Assembly: GCF_000016285.1 (NCBI RefSeq)
Contig: NC_011981.1
Span: 372,001-436,000 of the forward strand
Origin: Allorhizobium ampelinum S4
GTDB lineage: Bacteria; Pseudomonadota; Alphaproteobacteria; Rhizobiales; Rhizobiaceae
Reading direction: 5' to 3'
Length of the DNA: 64,000 nucleotides
The stretch's first letter is position 1. Every line of letters begins with the position of its first letter. Below the pieces are notes generated by a model that saw nothing but the letters and a program-made list of their open reading frames with translations, searched no databases and was not told where the DNA came from. Shown here piece by piece: positions 7,820 through 16,187 of this stretch. The position numbers and the translations under genes are program-made.

Positions 7820-10147
7820 ATGTGTTCAAAGGCAGGCTTATGTCTTGCTGCGAGTTGCTGTGCCCTCACTTTGGGGATGGTTTGCGCGGGAGCGTCCGCA
7901 CAGGATGGCGCAGTTAAAATAGCAAAGACAAACCGAAATCCAACGACGGACGCGCAGAAGCTTGATTGTCCCGGCGGTGACCAGACAAAGCGTTCGAAAG
8001 ATCCCAACACCAAGAATTGCCCTGATCTGACGTTGGTGGACAATGGTTCAAGTGTGGGTCCAAGTGCAGCTCCAGGCCAGGGCCCCGGTTCCGGAGCAGG
8101 CCCAGGCCCTGGTCAAGGGCCGGGGCCGGGCACCGGTCCGGGGGCCGCATCTGGACCCGATGGATTGCCGCCGCCGCCCTTCGGAATGATCGTGCCACGT
8201 AAATCGTTCAATCTCGGTCCCCCGCTTGGTGGACCTCCGGCGGTGGGCAACATCAATCCGATCTTTGTGATGCCACCGGGCATGGTTGGAGCGCTGAAAC
8301 CGGATCAAATTCTGATCGGCCTTGGGGACTTGGCCAAACCGCGCCCGGCTCCGGACGGCTTCAATCATATCGGGACTGAGATCTACACCATGGGAGGGTC
8401 CTTCGGGCGCAATCGCGAGACCGTCCAGACCGGCAATTCCAAAGACAATTTCTCTACCTATTTCGCCGGTAGCAGAGTCCAGGATCCGAGCTGGCGTGAT
8501 AATACCGACAGTAAACAGTACGAATTCTATGGTGACCTTGGTTGGCGAAATGAGACGTCAGCTCTGCACCTTTCCTTGAGTGGCCAGGACCTTAAGTCCT
8601 CCGGCAACGGCCTGACACCGGCCGAAATGCTTGCGAAGGACCGTTCAAGTTCCTTCATAGCGCCAAGCGGCGACACGGACAGACGATGGAAGATACAGCT
8701 TTCCGGCGAGCATGAGACGGACTCAGGTTGGAACGTGAATGGCAAAACCTACATTGGTCACGTGTCACGGACCAAGCAATGGGCAGATGGTGAAACCCCG
8801 CAATCCTGCGCCGACAACGCAGCGACACTTTGCAACATGATGGGCTCTCCATACCTGACGCTGAGCGGTGATCGCTTTCCTTTATATTCCAGTTCCTATC
8901 GTTATGCTTCGCTTACCAATTACAGTGAAGACGCTTACACCTACGGTGCATCACTCGAGGGACGAGTCAGCGATACCCTTTTGGGGCGGGCGAACGATTT
9001 CGTCATTGGGGCCGCACTCGACGGATCCACGACCTCTGGTACGGTTTCGAGAAGCCTGGGTGAATATACCAGCGACTATGTCTACACCAATGACCAGGGA
9101 GTTTATCAGACAACCTCGGCAGATTTGCGAGCGCTTTATTTCTCGCTTTATGCTGCAGATCAGCTCGCGGTGACGGATCGGCTGACGGTTGGCAGTGCGC
9201 TGCGATTTAACGTTTCAGACCTCAATCGCTACAACGGTTCGGCAACGAACGTCACCTACGACTATGATCTGAACATGCACAAAACCGACTACAGCGTCGA
9301 TCCGTCAATCGGCCTCACCTACAAGTTCAACAGTGATTTGGTGGGATATGCTGGCTACAACCGCGAAAGCCGGGCTCCTACTTCTTTTGGGACGATGTGC
9401 AGCAATCTCGCATCAACCTGTGCGTTTCCCAACTTCCCGATCGCCGACGAACCGCTTTTGCAGACGCACTCGAACAATTTCGAAGCTGGCCTTCGCGGAC
9501 AAAACACCGTACTCGGCGATGCAACCCTCTCATGGAATGTGCGGCTGTTTTCGCAGATGACCTCGGATACCTATTGGCTGGTATTGCGTGAAACACGCCC
9601 GATGTTCAGCAATGTAGGCGACAGCTGGCGCCGGGGCGTTCGCTTCAATGCGGCCCTGGAAACCGGTCCCTGGACAATCGGCCTTGACTACATCCTGCAA
9701 AAATCAACCTTCGAAAAGGAATTTACGGAATTCAGTTCGGATAATCCCTCTGCAGATGCCATGGGCAATATCACTGTTCCCAAGGGCTCGGAAATGCCCA
9801 ATATCCCAAATCAGATACTGAACGTGAGTGTCGATTATGCCGTCAATGATCGTTTGAAAATTGGCGCTTTGGGTACGGGAGTTGCTGGAAGCTATGCTCA
9901 ATTTGACGAAAACAATACGCTCAAAAAGTCAGACCCTTATGCGCTCTTTTCACTGAATGCGAGCTATAAGCTCAGTGACAATGCTGAAATTTTCGGGCTC
10001 ATAACCAATGTTTTCGATACGAAATATAACGCAATGGCAGCGCTTATAAAAGTCAACTCCATCCCCAGTTTGGGCCTGACAAATTCGTTGGGTTACATTC
10101 CCGGCGACGGTCGCGCCTTCTATGCCGGGCTTCGAGTGACATTCTGA
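7820..10147 (+). CDS. TonB-dependent-receptor-type outer-membrane beta-barrel with no recognisable plug
   Basis: The ATG at 7820 follows GGGGAGGACAAGG; the frame is open from 7742 but that leader is not signal-like. Residues 1-27 form a cysteine-rich signal peptide ending ASA/Q. Residues of about 79-115 are a Gly/Pro-rich tract (PGQGPGSGAGPGPG and similar). From about residue 175 to the end there are alternating beta-strands with aromatic girdles (for example YEFYGDLGW, YASLTNYSEDAYTYGASLEG, VGYAGYNRESRAPTSFG) and a C-terminal RVTF ending in Phe, as in TonB receptors. The segment MGGSFGRNRETVQTGN looks like the first barrel strand after a plug, yet the roughly 130-residue plug with its usual motifs is not found, and no TonB box is clear. 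It is in the hydroxylase operon context, suggesting uptake of the island's substrate. Confidence 0.75.
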   Translation: MCSKAGLCLAASCCALTLGMVCAGASAQDGAVKIAKTNRNPTTDAQKLDCPGGDQTKRSKDPNTKNCPDLTLVDNGSSVGPSAAPGQGPGSGAGPGPGQGPGPGTGPGAASGPDGLPPPPFGMIVPRKSFNLGPPLGGPPAVGNINPIFVMPPGMVGALKPDQILIGLGDLAKPRPAPDGFNHIGTEIYTMGGSFGRNRETVQTGNSKDNFSTYFAGSRVQDPSWRDNTDSKQYEFYGDLGWRNETSALHLSLSGQDLKSSGNGLTPAEMLAKDRSSSFIAPSGDTDRRWKIQLSGEHETDSGWNVNGKTYIGHVSRTKQWADGETPQSCADNAATLCNMMGSPYLTLSGDRFPLYSSSYRYASLTNYSEDAYTYGASLEGRVSDTLLGRANDFVIGAALDGSTTSGTVSRSLGEYTSDYVYTNDQGVYQTTSADLRALYFSLYAADQLAVTDRLTVGSALRFNVSDLNRYNGSATNVTYDYDLNMHKTDYSVDPSIGLTYKFNSDLVGYAGYNRESRAPTSFGTMCSNLASTCAFPNFPIADEPLLQTHSNNFEAGLRGQNTVLGDATLSWNVRLFSQMTSDTYWLVLRETRPMFSNVGDSWRRGVRFNAALETGPWTIGLDYILQKSTFEKEFTEFSSDNPSADAMGNITVPKGSEMPNIPNQILNVSVDYAVNDRLKIGALGTGVAGSYAQFDENNTLKKSDPYALFSLNASYKLSDNAEIFGLITNVFDTKYNAMAALIKVNSIPSLGLTNSLGYIPGDGRAFYAGLRVTF

Positions 10148-10271
10148 CGGTTATAAAGAGCGCAATTTGACCCGCAGGAAAGTGCACGCTTCTATAGCGA
10201 ATGCGGCCTAAAGCCTCCTGATATATGTATACTTCCGGCTGCTTAATGCTCGCATTCGGAGAGACCGCGTT

Positions 10272-10312
10272 TCGTCGTCCGGTTTACCGCCGGACGACGA
10301 TTTCGGTTTTGT
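10272..10312. terminator. strong hairpin between convergent barrel and iclR-like genes
   Basis: TCGTCGTCCGG (10272-10282) and CCGGACGACGA (10290-10300) are perfect 11-bp inverted repeats with a 7-base loop, followed by TTTCGGTTTT. It lies between two convergent genes and probably ends transcription from the barrel gene. Confidence 0.7.
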
Positions 10313-10375
10313 GTCTTGCCCCGATTGCTGCCCGAAACTTTAAAAACGTCAATCAAAAAAAGGATAGGATTTCGA

Positions 10376-11233
10376 TTAAATCAGCTCGTGCTGTTGCCCA
10401 TGATGGACATATTTGGCGGTAAAATTCGTATCATACTCAATTGAGGCATCGTCCAGGAGCTTCTGTTCAATGAAAGATTGTGCTCGTTTGAGAGCCGGTA
10501 AAAACTGAGTGATGCCATCCTGCAGCTTTACAGCACGCGGAAGCCAAACAATGCTCAGACATGCAAGCACACGATTGTCATAACGAATGGGAACGGCGAT
10601 GGCCGCGATCAGTGGATACGAGTTTCGTTGCTCGACAGCGTACCCGTCGCTAATAACTTTGTTGATCAAATTTCGAGTGTGGGCACCGGCACCCCGCTGA
10701 CTATCGGGCCGCTGACTATCGGACTGGGTCCGATCACCAAAATGTCCGAGATGCTCGAGAATCTGCGCCCGCTGTTGTTGGGGGCAGAAGGCCAAATAGG
10801 CAAGACCGCATGCACTTGTCAGCATTGATCGGTGGTTGTCATCAAAATCCAGCAGGTTGATATGATAGGGGTTTAGTGAGTGGGTTGTATCACGCTTGAG
10901 CATTGTACAGCTGTAAGCATCGAAGGTGGTGATCTCACTGGTCCAGACCACTTCCTTTTGTAACTCGAGCAGAATGGGCTCAGCCGCCCAGAGCGCCCAT
11001 ACGTCATCCGTCAGCCCTTCCTTGAGGGCGCGCGTGGCAATGGTCGGTCGATAGACACCATCGTCACCAAGCGAGATAAGGCCACTTTTTTCAAGGGTAC
11101 CGAGTAAACGATAGATCGTGGGTCGCGAGAGCCCGAAATGGGCAACGGTGGCCTGTCTGGTCGCGCCACCGGTCTCGCTGAGAAACTCAAGCACATTGAG
11201 TCCACGGGACAAAGCTCTGATGTTTTCTGACAT
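10376..11233 (-). CDS. IclR-family transcriptional regulator
   Basis: The 285-residue protein has an N-terminal winged helix (LSRGLNVLEFLSETGG, SRPTIYRLLGTLEKSGLI) and an IclR effector domain (WTSEITTFDAY, then SMLTSACGLAYLAFCP). It is related in layout to the regulator at 3429. It is divergent from the isomerase-thiolase-CoA transferase operon at 11454 and likely regulates it. GAGGAAT before the ATG is the probable ribosome-binding site. Residues near 145-160 include an extra Gln/Arg/Ser-rich insertion compared with the sister regulator. Confidence 0.88.
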   Translation of the reverse strand: MSENIRALSRGLNVLEFLSETGGATRQATVAHFGLSRPTIYRLLGTLEKSGLISLGDDGVYRPTIATRALKEGLTDDVWALWAAEPILLELQKEVVWTSEITTFDAYSCTMLKRDTTHSLNPYHINLLDFDDNHRSMLTSACGLAYLAFCPQQQRAQILEHLGHFGDRTQSDSQRPDSQRGAGAHTRNLINKVISDGYAVEQRNSYPLIAAIAVPIRYDNRVLACLSIVWLPRAVKLQDGITQFLPALKRAQSFIEQKLLDDASIEYDTNFTAKYVHHGQQHELI

Positions 11234-11253
11234 GTTGTTATTCCTCCCACATC

Positions 11254-11271
11254 AAAATGGCCACTCATTTT
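11254..11271. promoter_or_regulatory. AAAATG-N6-CATTTT palindrome, candidate IclR operator
   Basis: An inverted repeat with 6-bp arms lies 21 bases upstream of the regulator's start and in the divergent promoter region shared with the operon at 11454. The position suits autoregulation plus control of the divergent operon. Confidence 0.4.
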
Positions 11272-11453
11272 AACGTCTGTCAATATGCTTTGCGCCCAAG
11301 AGCGGACGGTGCCGATAACGGCAACTTTTGTGGATTGGATGGGTCAGACACCAGGCGGACGAGCGCGACATGGGAGTTGGCTCTGGGCCGTGTCACGGTC
11401 AGAAATACGCCCATTGGTGCGCCATCAAGCGCATGCCTATCAAGGGAGCGAAC

Positions 11454-12209
11454 ATGGCAAATGCAGAAACCAATTCGGGGCGGGGCAAAGGGTATGGCTG
11501 GCGTCTGAGTTTGGGCATGCTGTTGCCATCGAGCAACCCGGTGGCTGAGCCGGAACTGACGCGGATGCTTCCGGAGGGGGTTTCACTCCTCACGACCCGG
11601 CTCAAGCTCGCAGGCAGTAGCCGTGAAGAACTCTTGGGAATGACGGGGCAAATCGAAGGTGCTGTTCCGTTGCTGTGCGACGCTGGCGTCGATCGCATTG
11701 TCTTCAACTGCACGGCCGTATCTACGTTCGACGTGGAAATGGGAAATATGCTGCGCCAACGGATCGAAAAGATTGCTGCGCGGCCGGCGACCAGCACCGC
11801 AGATGGTGTGATTGCGGGTCTCAAAGCTCTCGGCGCGAAGCGCATCGCGCTGATCACCCCCTATATTTCATCCGTCGTCGAGCGCGAAACAGCATTCCTT
11901 GAGCATCACGGCTTTGAAGTGGTCCGCGCTGTGGGGCGCGACCTTGACGAAGGCAAGGCGATGTCATCGGTGGAGCCGGGTCAATGGTATCGTTGGGCGT
12001 TGGACCATGCGGGTTGCGGTGCCGACGTTTACTTCCTCAGCTGCACGGCCATCCGCGTCATCGATATCGTCGCCACGCTTGAGCGTGATCTTGGTGTGCC
12101 GGTGCTGACCAGCAATCAGGCAATGTTCTGGTGGTGCCTGCGCAATGCTGGGCTGAACGATAGCCCCGAGGCCTTTGGTCGTTTGTTCACCAAACACTTG
12201 CCCGCGTAA
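11454..12209 (+). CDS. maleate isomerase / arylmalonate decarboxylase-like (Asp/Glu racemase superfamily) enzyme
   Basis: The ATG at 11454 follows AAGGGAG and gives 251 residues; the frame is open from 11328. Two cysteines in the characteristic contexts FNCTAVST (N-terminal half) and LSCTAIR (C-terminal half) match the paired catalytic cysteines of maleate cis-trans isomerases and related racemases. An early GMLLPSSNPVAEPEL segment also fits that family, where it binds a carboxylate. The likely job is cis-trans isomerisation of a ring-cleavage dicarboxylate such as maleate. It is first in an operon with thiolase, DUF35, CoA-transferase and SRPBCC genes, 16 bases before the thiolase. Confidence 0.75.
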   Translation: MANAETNSGRGKGYGWRLSLGMLLPSSNPVAEPELTRMLPEGVSLLTTRLKLAGSSREELLGMTGQIEGAVPLLCDAGVDRIVFNCTAVSTFDVEMGNMLRQRIEKIAARPATSTADGVIAGLKALGAKRIALITPYISSVVERETAFLEHHGFEVVRAVGRDLDEGKAMSSVEPGQWYRWALDHAGCGADVYFLSCTAIRVIDIVATLERDLGVPVLTSNQAMFWWCLRNAGLNDSPEAFGRLFTKHLPA

Positions 12210-12225
12210 ACATTGGGGAAATGAC

Positions 12226-13377
12226 ATGAGTATCCGTGGCAAGGCCTTTATTGTTGGGGCCTACGAGCATCCGGGCCGTAATCTGCCTGACCATTCAGTG
12301 CAGCAAATCCATGCAGAATGTGCGATGGGCGCACTTAGCGACGCGGGCCTGTCCATCAAAGACGTGGATGGTTATTTCAGCAATGGCCAATTGGGGTTCG
12401 GCGGCATTTCCATGGCCGAATATCTCGGCCTGAGATTGAGCTACATCGATTCCACCTTTACCGGCGGCTCCTCCTATATGGCGCATGTCGGCCATGCCGC
12501 TGCTGCCATTGCCGCAGGAAAGTGCAAGGTCGCCCTCATCACGCAAGGGGCCAAGGTGCGGGGTGTCATTCGCGGTGCCAAGCATACTGCGGATACACCG
12601 GAATTTCCCTTCGAGACGGTCTATGGCGAAACCAATGCGGCCATTTATGCGCTGGCTGCGCGTCGGCATATGCATGAATACGGTACAACGGCAGAACAGC
12701 TCGCCGCCGTTAAAGTTGCGGCGGCGGCCTATGCGCAACACAATCCAAATGCGCTGTTGCGCAAGCTCGTTTCAATCGACGATGTTATGAATTCGCCAAT
12801 CATTGCCGATCCCCTTCATCGGCTCGATTGCTGCGTTGTTACCGATGGCGGCGGCGCTCTTGTTCTTGTTGCTCCTGAAATCGCGCGAAGCTTGAAGCGC
12901 CAGAGTGTCAAGCTTTTGGGTCATGCCGAAGCGATCCGGCATGGTGGAGATGGCCCAAGCGATTTTGCCAGCACGGCAGCGGCGCTTTCAGGACCCCGTG
13001 CATTCACTGAGGCGGGCGTCAGCCCTCGAGACGTTCGGTATGCCTCGATTTACGACTCCTTCACCATCACCGTCATCATGACTTTGGAGGATCTCGGCTT
13101 TTGCGGGAAAGGTGAGGGTGGCGCATTTGTTGCCAGCGGCGCGCTGGGGCTTGATGGTCTGCTCCCGATCAACACGGATGGCGGCGGCCTCTGCAACAAC
13201 CATCCGGGCTACCAAGGCGGTATGGTGCGAACCATCGAAGCGGTGCGCCAGCTGCGGGGCGAAGCCAATCCAAATACACAGGTCAAAAACTGCACCATAG
13301 CACTGGCGCACGGAACCGGCGGCGGCATGTCGCGGCACGCCAGCGTTACGCTGGTGTTGGGTCAGGAGGACGCATAA
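12226..13377 (+). CDS. thiolase-fold (SCP2/lipid-transfer type) enzyme lacking the nucleophilic cysteine
   Basis: This 383-residue protein has the SCP2-type thiolase layout: VGAYEHPGR at the N-terminus, RLDCCVVTDGGGALVL in the middle, NNHPGYQGG with the conserved histidine, and a C-terminal AHGTGGGMSRHASVTLVLG. The site where thiolases carry the acyl-accepting Cys reads STFTGGSSY (residues 76-84) and has no Cys. The adjacent gene encodes a DUF35 protein, overlapping by one base (TAATG). Thiolase-DUF35 pairs of this kind act as retro-aldolases (Ltp2 in steroid side-chain loss) or acyltransferases (PhlC/PhlB). An aldolase or lyase role is therefore as likely as thiolysis (inference). Confidence 0.8.
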   Translation: MSIRGKAFIVGAYEHPGRNLPDHSVQQIHAECAMGALSDAGLSIKDVDGYFSNGQLGFGGISMAEYLGLRLSYIDSTFTGGSSYMAHVGHAAAAIAAGKCKVALITQGAKVRGVIRGAKHTADTPEFPFETVYGETNAAIYALAARRHMHEYGTTAEQLAAVKVAAAAYAQHNPNALLRKLVSIDDVMNSPIIADPLHRLDCCVVTDGGGALVLVAPEIARSLKRQSVKLLGHAEAIRHGGDGPSDFASTAAALSGPRAFTEAGVSPRDVRYASIYDSFTITVIMTLEDLGFCGKGEGGAFVASGALGLDGLLPINTDGGGLCNNHPGYQGGMVRTIEAVRQLRGEANPNTQVKNCTIALAHGTGGGMSRHASVTLVLGQEDA

Positions 13378-13799
13378 TGGAAGACCGTCAAGAAGTGCAA
13401 GCGCTTCCCATTCCTGTGCCGGTGGTTTTCCCGGAAACAGAACCGTTCTGGACGAATGCCCGGAAAGGCAAGTTGCTGCTGCCGTTCTGTACGCACTGTG
13501 CGAAGCCGGTTTGGTATCCAAAAGCATTCTGCACCGCGTGCGGTAGCTTTGAGCTTGACTGGCGTGAAGCGTCCGGCTTCGGCGAAATCTATAGCTTCAC
13601 GGAGGTCATGAAAGGTGAGGGTGCCTATCGTGAGACGCCGGGCTACATTCTTGCGCTGATCGACCTTGATGAGGGCGTGCGCATGCTCAGTAACCTCGTC
13701 GACTATAGCCGGGAAACGCTGCGCATAGGTCAGCGGGTAAAGGTCGTGTTTCACAATAGCAGCGACGCCACGGCTCTCCCACGATTCACACCGGCCTGA
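13377..13799 (+). CDS. DUF35 zinc-ribbon/OB-fold protein, partner of the thiolase-fold enzyme
   Basis: At 140 residues it has an N-terminal helix, a four-cysteine zinc ribbon (C38, C41, C52, C55; FCTHC and FCTACG) and an OB-fold (YSFTEV, then YILALIDLDEGVRMLSNLVD). The ATG overlaps the thiolase stop codon. Standalone DUF35 proteins form complexes with Ltp-type thiolases or PhlC-like enzymes and are needed for their activity or stability, and the translational coupling here supports the same arrangement. Confidence 0.88.
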   Translation: MEDRQEVQALPIPVPVVFPETEPFWTNARKGKLLLPFCTHCAKPVWYPKAFCTACGSFELDWREASGFGEIYSFTEVMKGEGAYRETPGYILALIDLDEGVRMLSNLVDYSRETLRIGQRVKVVFHNSSDATALPRFTPA

Positions 13800-13840
13800 T
13801 TTGCCGAATTCAATTTTAGATGTAGTGGAAGGAGGAGGCA

Positions 13841-15226
13841 TTGAACAAGGTCTTCGAAAGTACCAGTGACGCTGTTGCGGATATCAAGGACGGCGCATCG
13901 ATTGCAATTGCTGGCTTTGGCGTTGGCCATTCCTATCCCAACAGCCTGGTGTTGGCGTTGCAGGCACAAGGGGCCAAGAATCTCGCCATCATCGCGAATT
14001 CTCTGGGGGCGGGAGGCGATTTTCGCCCGCAGATCCTGGTGCAGAACGGTCAGGTAAGCAGGCTTGTTCTGTCTTTCTCCGTCCGCCCGGGCATGCCTTC
14101 GCCGGAAGAGGAAAAGATTGCGGCAGGCGAGATTGCACTTGAAATGGTGCCACAGGGCATTCTCGTGGAGAGACTGCGGGCGGCGGGTGCCGGTTTGCCT
14201 GCTTTCTATAGCCCCGTCACTGTCGGAACTCCTCTCCAGGAGGGCAAGGAAGTACGGCGCTTTGGCGAGCGGGATTATGTTCTCGAACATGCTCTGCCCG
14301 TTGATGTTGCGCTGATCCGTGGATACCGCGCTGACCGTTTCGGCAATGTCGAATTTCGCGGCAGCAGTGCGCATTTTCATGCCAGCTTTGCCAGGGCGGC
14401 GAAATTGACCATCGTTGAGGTGGAGCACATTGTTGAAGCTGGCGAAATCTCGCCCGAACGCGTCGGCTTGCCGGGGATTTTTGTTTCGCGCGTCGTGCAG
14501 ACGGTCGCCAAATATCCGGCCCCTGCGGGCCGGATGGGCCGCCGTGCGCCAGAGAGTGGGCGGGAATATTTCGGCAAACCAGCCTTAACCCGGACGAATA
14601 TGGCAAAGCGTGCTGCTGCACTCTTGCCTGAAGGTGCCTATGTCAATCTTGGCTCAGGCCTGCCCACGCTGGTCGCTGCGCACACACAGGACAAATCCAT
14701 CTTTCTTCACGCGGAGAATGGGGCTCTCGGTTACGATCTGCTGCAGGATCCTGCCCAATTCGACGTCGATTTTTTCGATGCGGCAGGAAACTTCATCAAA
14801 ATGCGACCCGGTGGTGCCGTGTTTGACAGCGTAGCCTCCTTCGAAATTGCGCGATCAGGAAAGCTGTCGGCGATCCTTTTGGGGGCCTATCAGGTCAGTG
14901 AAAAGGGTGATCTGGCCAATTGGGCCGTACCGGGCCAGTCCGGTGGGGGCATTGGCGGCGCTATGGATCTCGCGTCGTCCGGGAGCAAGGTTATCGTTCT
15001 CATGGAGCATTGCGATGGCAAGGGTAAGCCAAAGTTTGTGCGTAAATGTTCCTATCCGCTCACCGCGCTTGCGTGTGTCGATACGGTGGTAACTGACCTG
15101 GCGCTGCTGGTGCGTCAGGGAAATAGCTTCGAGGTTACCGCGATTGCTGAAGGATTCACGCCAGATGAAATTCGTGCGCTAACCCCGATCGACATCACGT
15201 TTGCGCAATCACTCGAGGTGATGTGA
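13841..15226 (+). CDS. fused alpha-beta family I CoA-transferase
   Basis: Translation starts at TTG behind a strong GGAGGAGG site. The 461-residue protein joins an alpha-like half (IKDGASIAIAGFGVGHSYPN) with a beta-like half that begins around residue 250 (NMAKRAAALLPEGAYVNLGSGLP). HAENGALGYD contains Glu292, the family I catalytic glutamate that forms the CoA thioester. It most likely moves CoA from succinyl-CoA or acetyl-CoA to a ring-cleavage carboxylic acid, feeding the thiolase-fold enzyme two genes upstream. The acceptor acid is not identifiable. The split subunits of IpdAB-like or 3-oxoadipate CoA-transferases are the nearest functional comparison. Confidence 0.85.
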   Translation: MNKVFESTSDAVADIKDGASIAIAGFGVGHSYPNSLVLALQAQGAKNLAIIANSLGAGGDFRPQILVQNGQVSRLVLSFSVRPGMPSPEEEKIAAGEIALEMVPQGILVERLRAAGAGLPAFYSPVTVGTPLQEGKEVRRFGERDYVLEHALPVDVALIRGYRADRFGNVEFRGSSAHFHASFARAAKLTIVEVEHIVEAGEISPERVGLPGIFVSRVVQTVAKYPAPAGRMGRRAPESGREYFGKPALTRTNMAKRAAALLPEGAYVNLGSGLPTLVAAHTQDKSIFLHAENGALGYDLLQDPAQFDVDFFDAAGNFIKMRPGGAVFDSVASFEIARSGKLSAILLGAYQVSEKGDLANWAVPGQSGGGIGGAMDLASSGSKVIVLMEHCDGKGKPKFVRKCSYPLTALACVDTVVTDLALLVRQGNSFEVTAIAEGFTPDEIRALTPIDITFAQSLEVM

Positions 15227-15339
15227 GCGGCCTGATGTCGCCATTGGGTCGGGATCAGGCAGTGGCGTGAACAAAGGTGGGGACGATTTTTTTTAATCTT
15301 CCGTTTCGTTCCGGGACGGAAATAACAAGGGAGAAGACA

Positions 15340-15768
15340 ATGAAACTATCTCAGTCAGTCGAATTGAAGGCACCCGCAGCAGAGGTCTGGACGTTCATCA
15401 GCGATTTTTACAATTTTCATGCTTGGCAGCCCCATATTGAATCCACGGCTCCGGGGCCAGCCAAGGGTGAGCGCATTGTCAAGATGAAGCGCGGCAACAC
15501 CATCCTTGATCGCATTGCTGTGCTGGACAATGAAAAGCGCACACTGGCTTACGAAATGGTTCCGAACCAGGATCTTCCTCCAGGTGCGCCGAAGCTCGAA
15601 GGTTTTCTGGCGACATTCGTTGTGGGTGAGTCAGGTGCGGGCTCTAAAGTTGAGTATAGCATTGCTGTTGACGTGCCGAGTGCGATCCAGGAAATGGCAG
15701 AAAAAGGAATTGGCAGCGACATCTCCGGTGCCTTGCAGGGGCTGAAGGACAAGTTTGAAGAAGCCTGA
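15340..15768 (+). CDS. SRPBCC (START/polyketide cyclase-like) family protein
   Basis: The ATG at 15340 follows AAGGGAGAAG and gives 142 residues; the longer frame from 15277 lacks a site. The sequence starts KLSQSVELKAPAAEVWTFISDFYNFHAWQP, typical of SRPBCC ligand-binding domains, with no catalytic motif. It is the last gene of the isomerase-thiolase-DUF35-CoA-transferase operon and is followed by a strong terminator. A role in binding a hydrophobic intermediate or catalysing cyclisation or dehydration is plausible, but unproven. Confidence 0.78.
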   Translation: MKLSQSVELKAPAAEVWTFISDFYNFHAWQPHIESTAPGPAKGERIVKMKRGNTILDRIAVLDNEKRTLAYEMVPNQDLPPGAPKLEGFLATFVVGESGAGSKVEYSIAVDVPSAIQEMAEKGIGSDISGALQGLKDKFEEA

Positions 15769-15801
15769 GATCTGAACAGGATTTCAATACCGGGTCATTT
15801 G

Positions 15802-15830
15802 AACCGCCGCTCGCAAGAGCGGCGGTTTTT
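15802..15830 (+). terminator. Rho-independent terminator of the thiolase/CoA-transferase operon
   Basis: CCGCCGCTC (15804-15812) pairs perfectly with GAGCGGCGG (15817-15825) around a GCAA tetraloop, with flanking AA/TT pairs and a run of five T. It is 36 bases after the SRPBCC stop. Confidence 0.93.
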
Positions 15831-16187
15831 CTTTGTGGATGACATGCAGCGATAGGGTTTTGACGGTTCATGACAAACATCAAAGAGTGACGCAGCTGTT
15901 CATTCAGCTCCTCGAAATGCTCGGAGCAAGCGGCAAACCCATGAAGGTCGGATGGGGTATCAAGCACGGTTGCGGCGTCGAGGCTTCAACCAGTTTGATT
16001 AGCACGGGTTGTCTCGGCCCTCAGCAGAATAGGGTTCCGTGGAAGCGACCTGCCCAAACAGGAGAAGGCCGACCTGGCTTTCGCCACCGTCGACCTTCTC
16101 CTGTTGTTTCATTGCGATCTGATCCCGTTGCGGGTCCGTAACCACGCCTGTAAGGCCGGGCGGGCGCGGGCGCCGCCCCTCAACCAT
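15831..16187. other. intergenic region with a long stem-loop, no recognised gene
   Basis: No convincing coding frame. A 12-bp perfect inverted repeat, AACAGGAGAAGG (16057-16068) with CCTTCTCCTGTT (16094-16105), spans a 25-base loop. It is downstream of both the plus-strand operon and the minus-strand MFS gene. It could be the MFS terminator, as TTTGGG follows on the minus strand, or a leftover mobile-element end. Neither is certain. Confidence 0.5.

Noticed and set aside
15833..16141. 102-codon open frame after the SRPBCC terminator
   Set aside because: No start-site signal, odd composition, and it runs through the 16057-16105 stem-loop.
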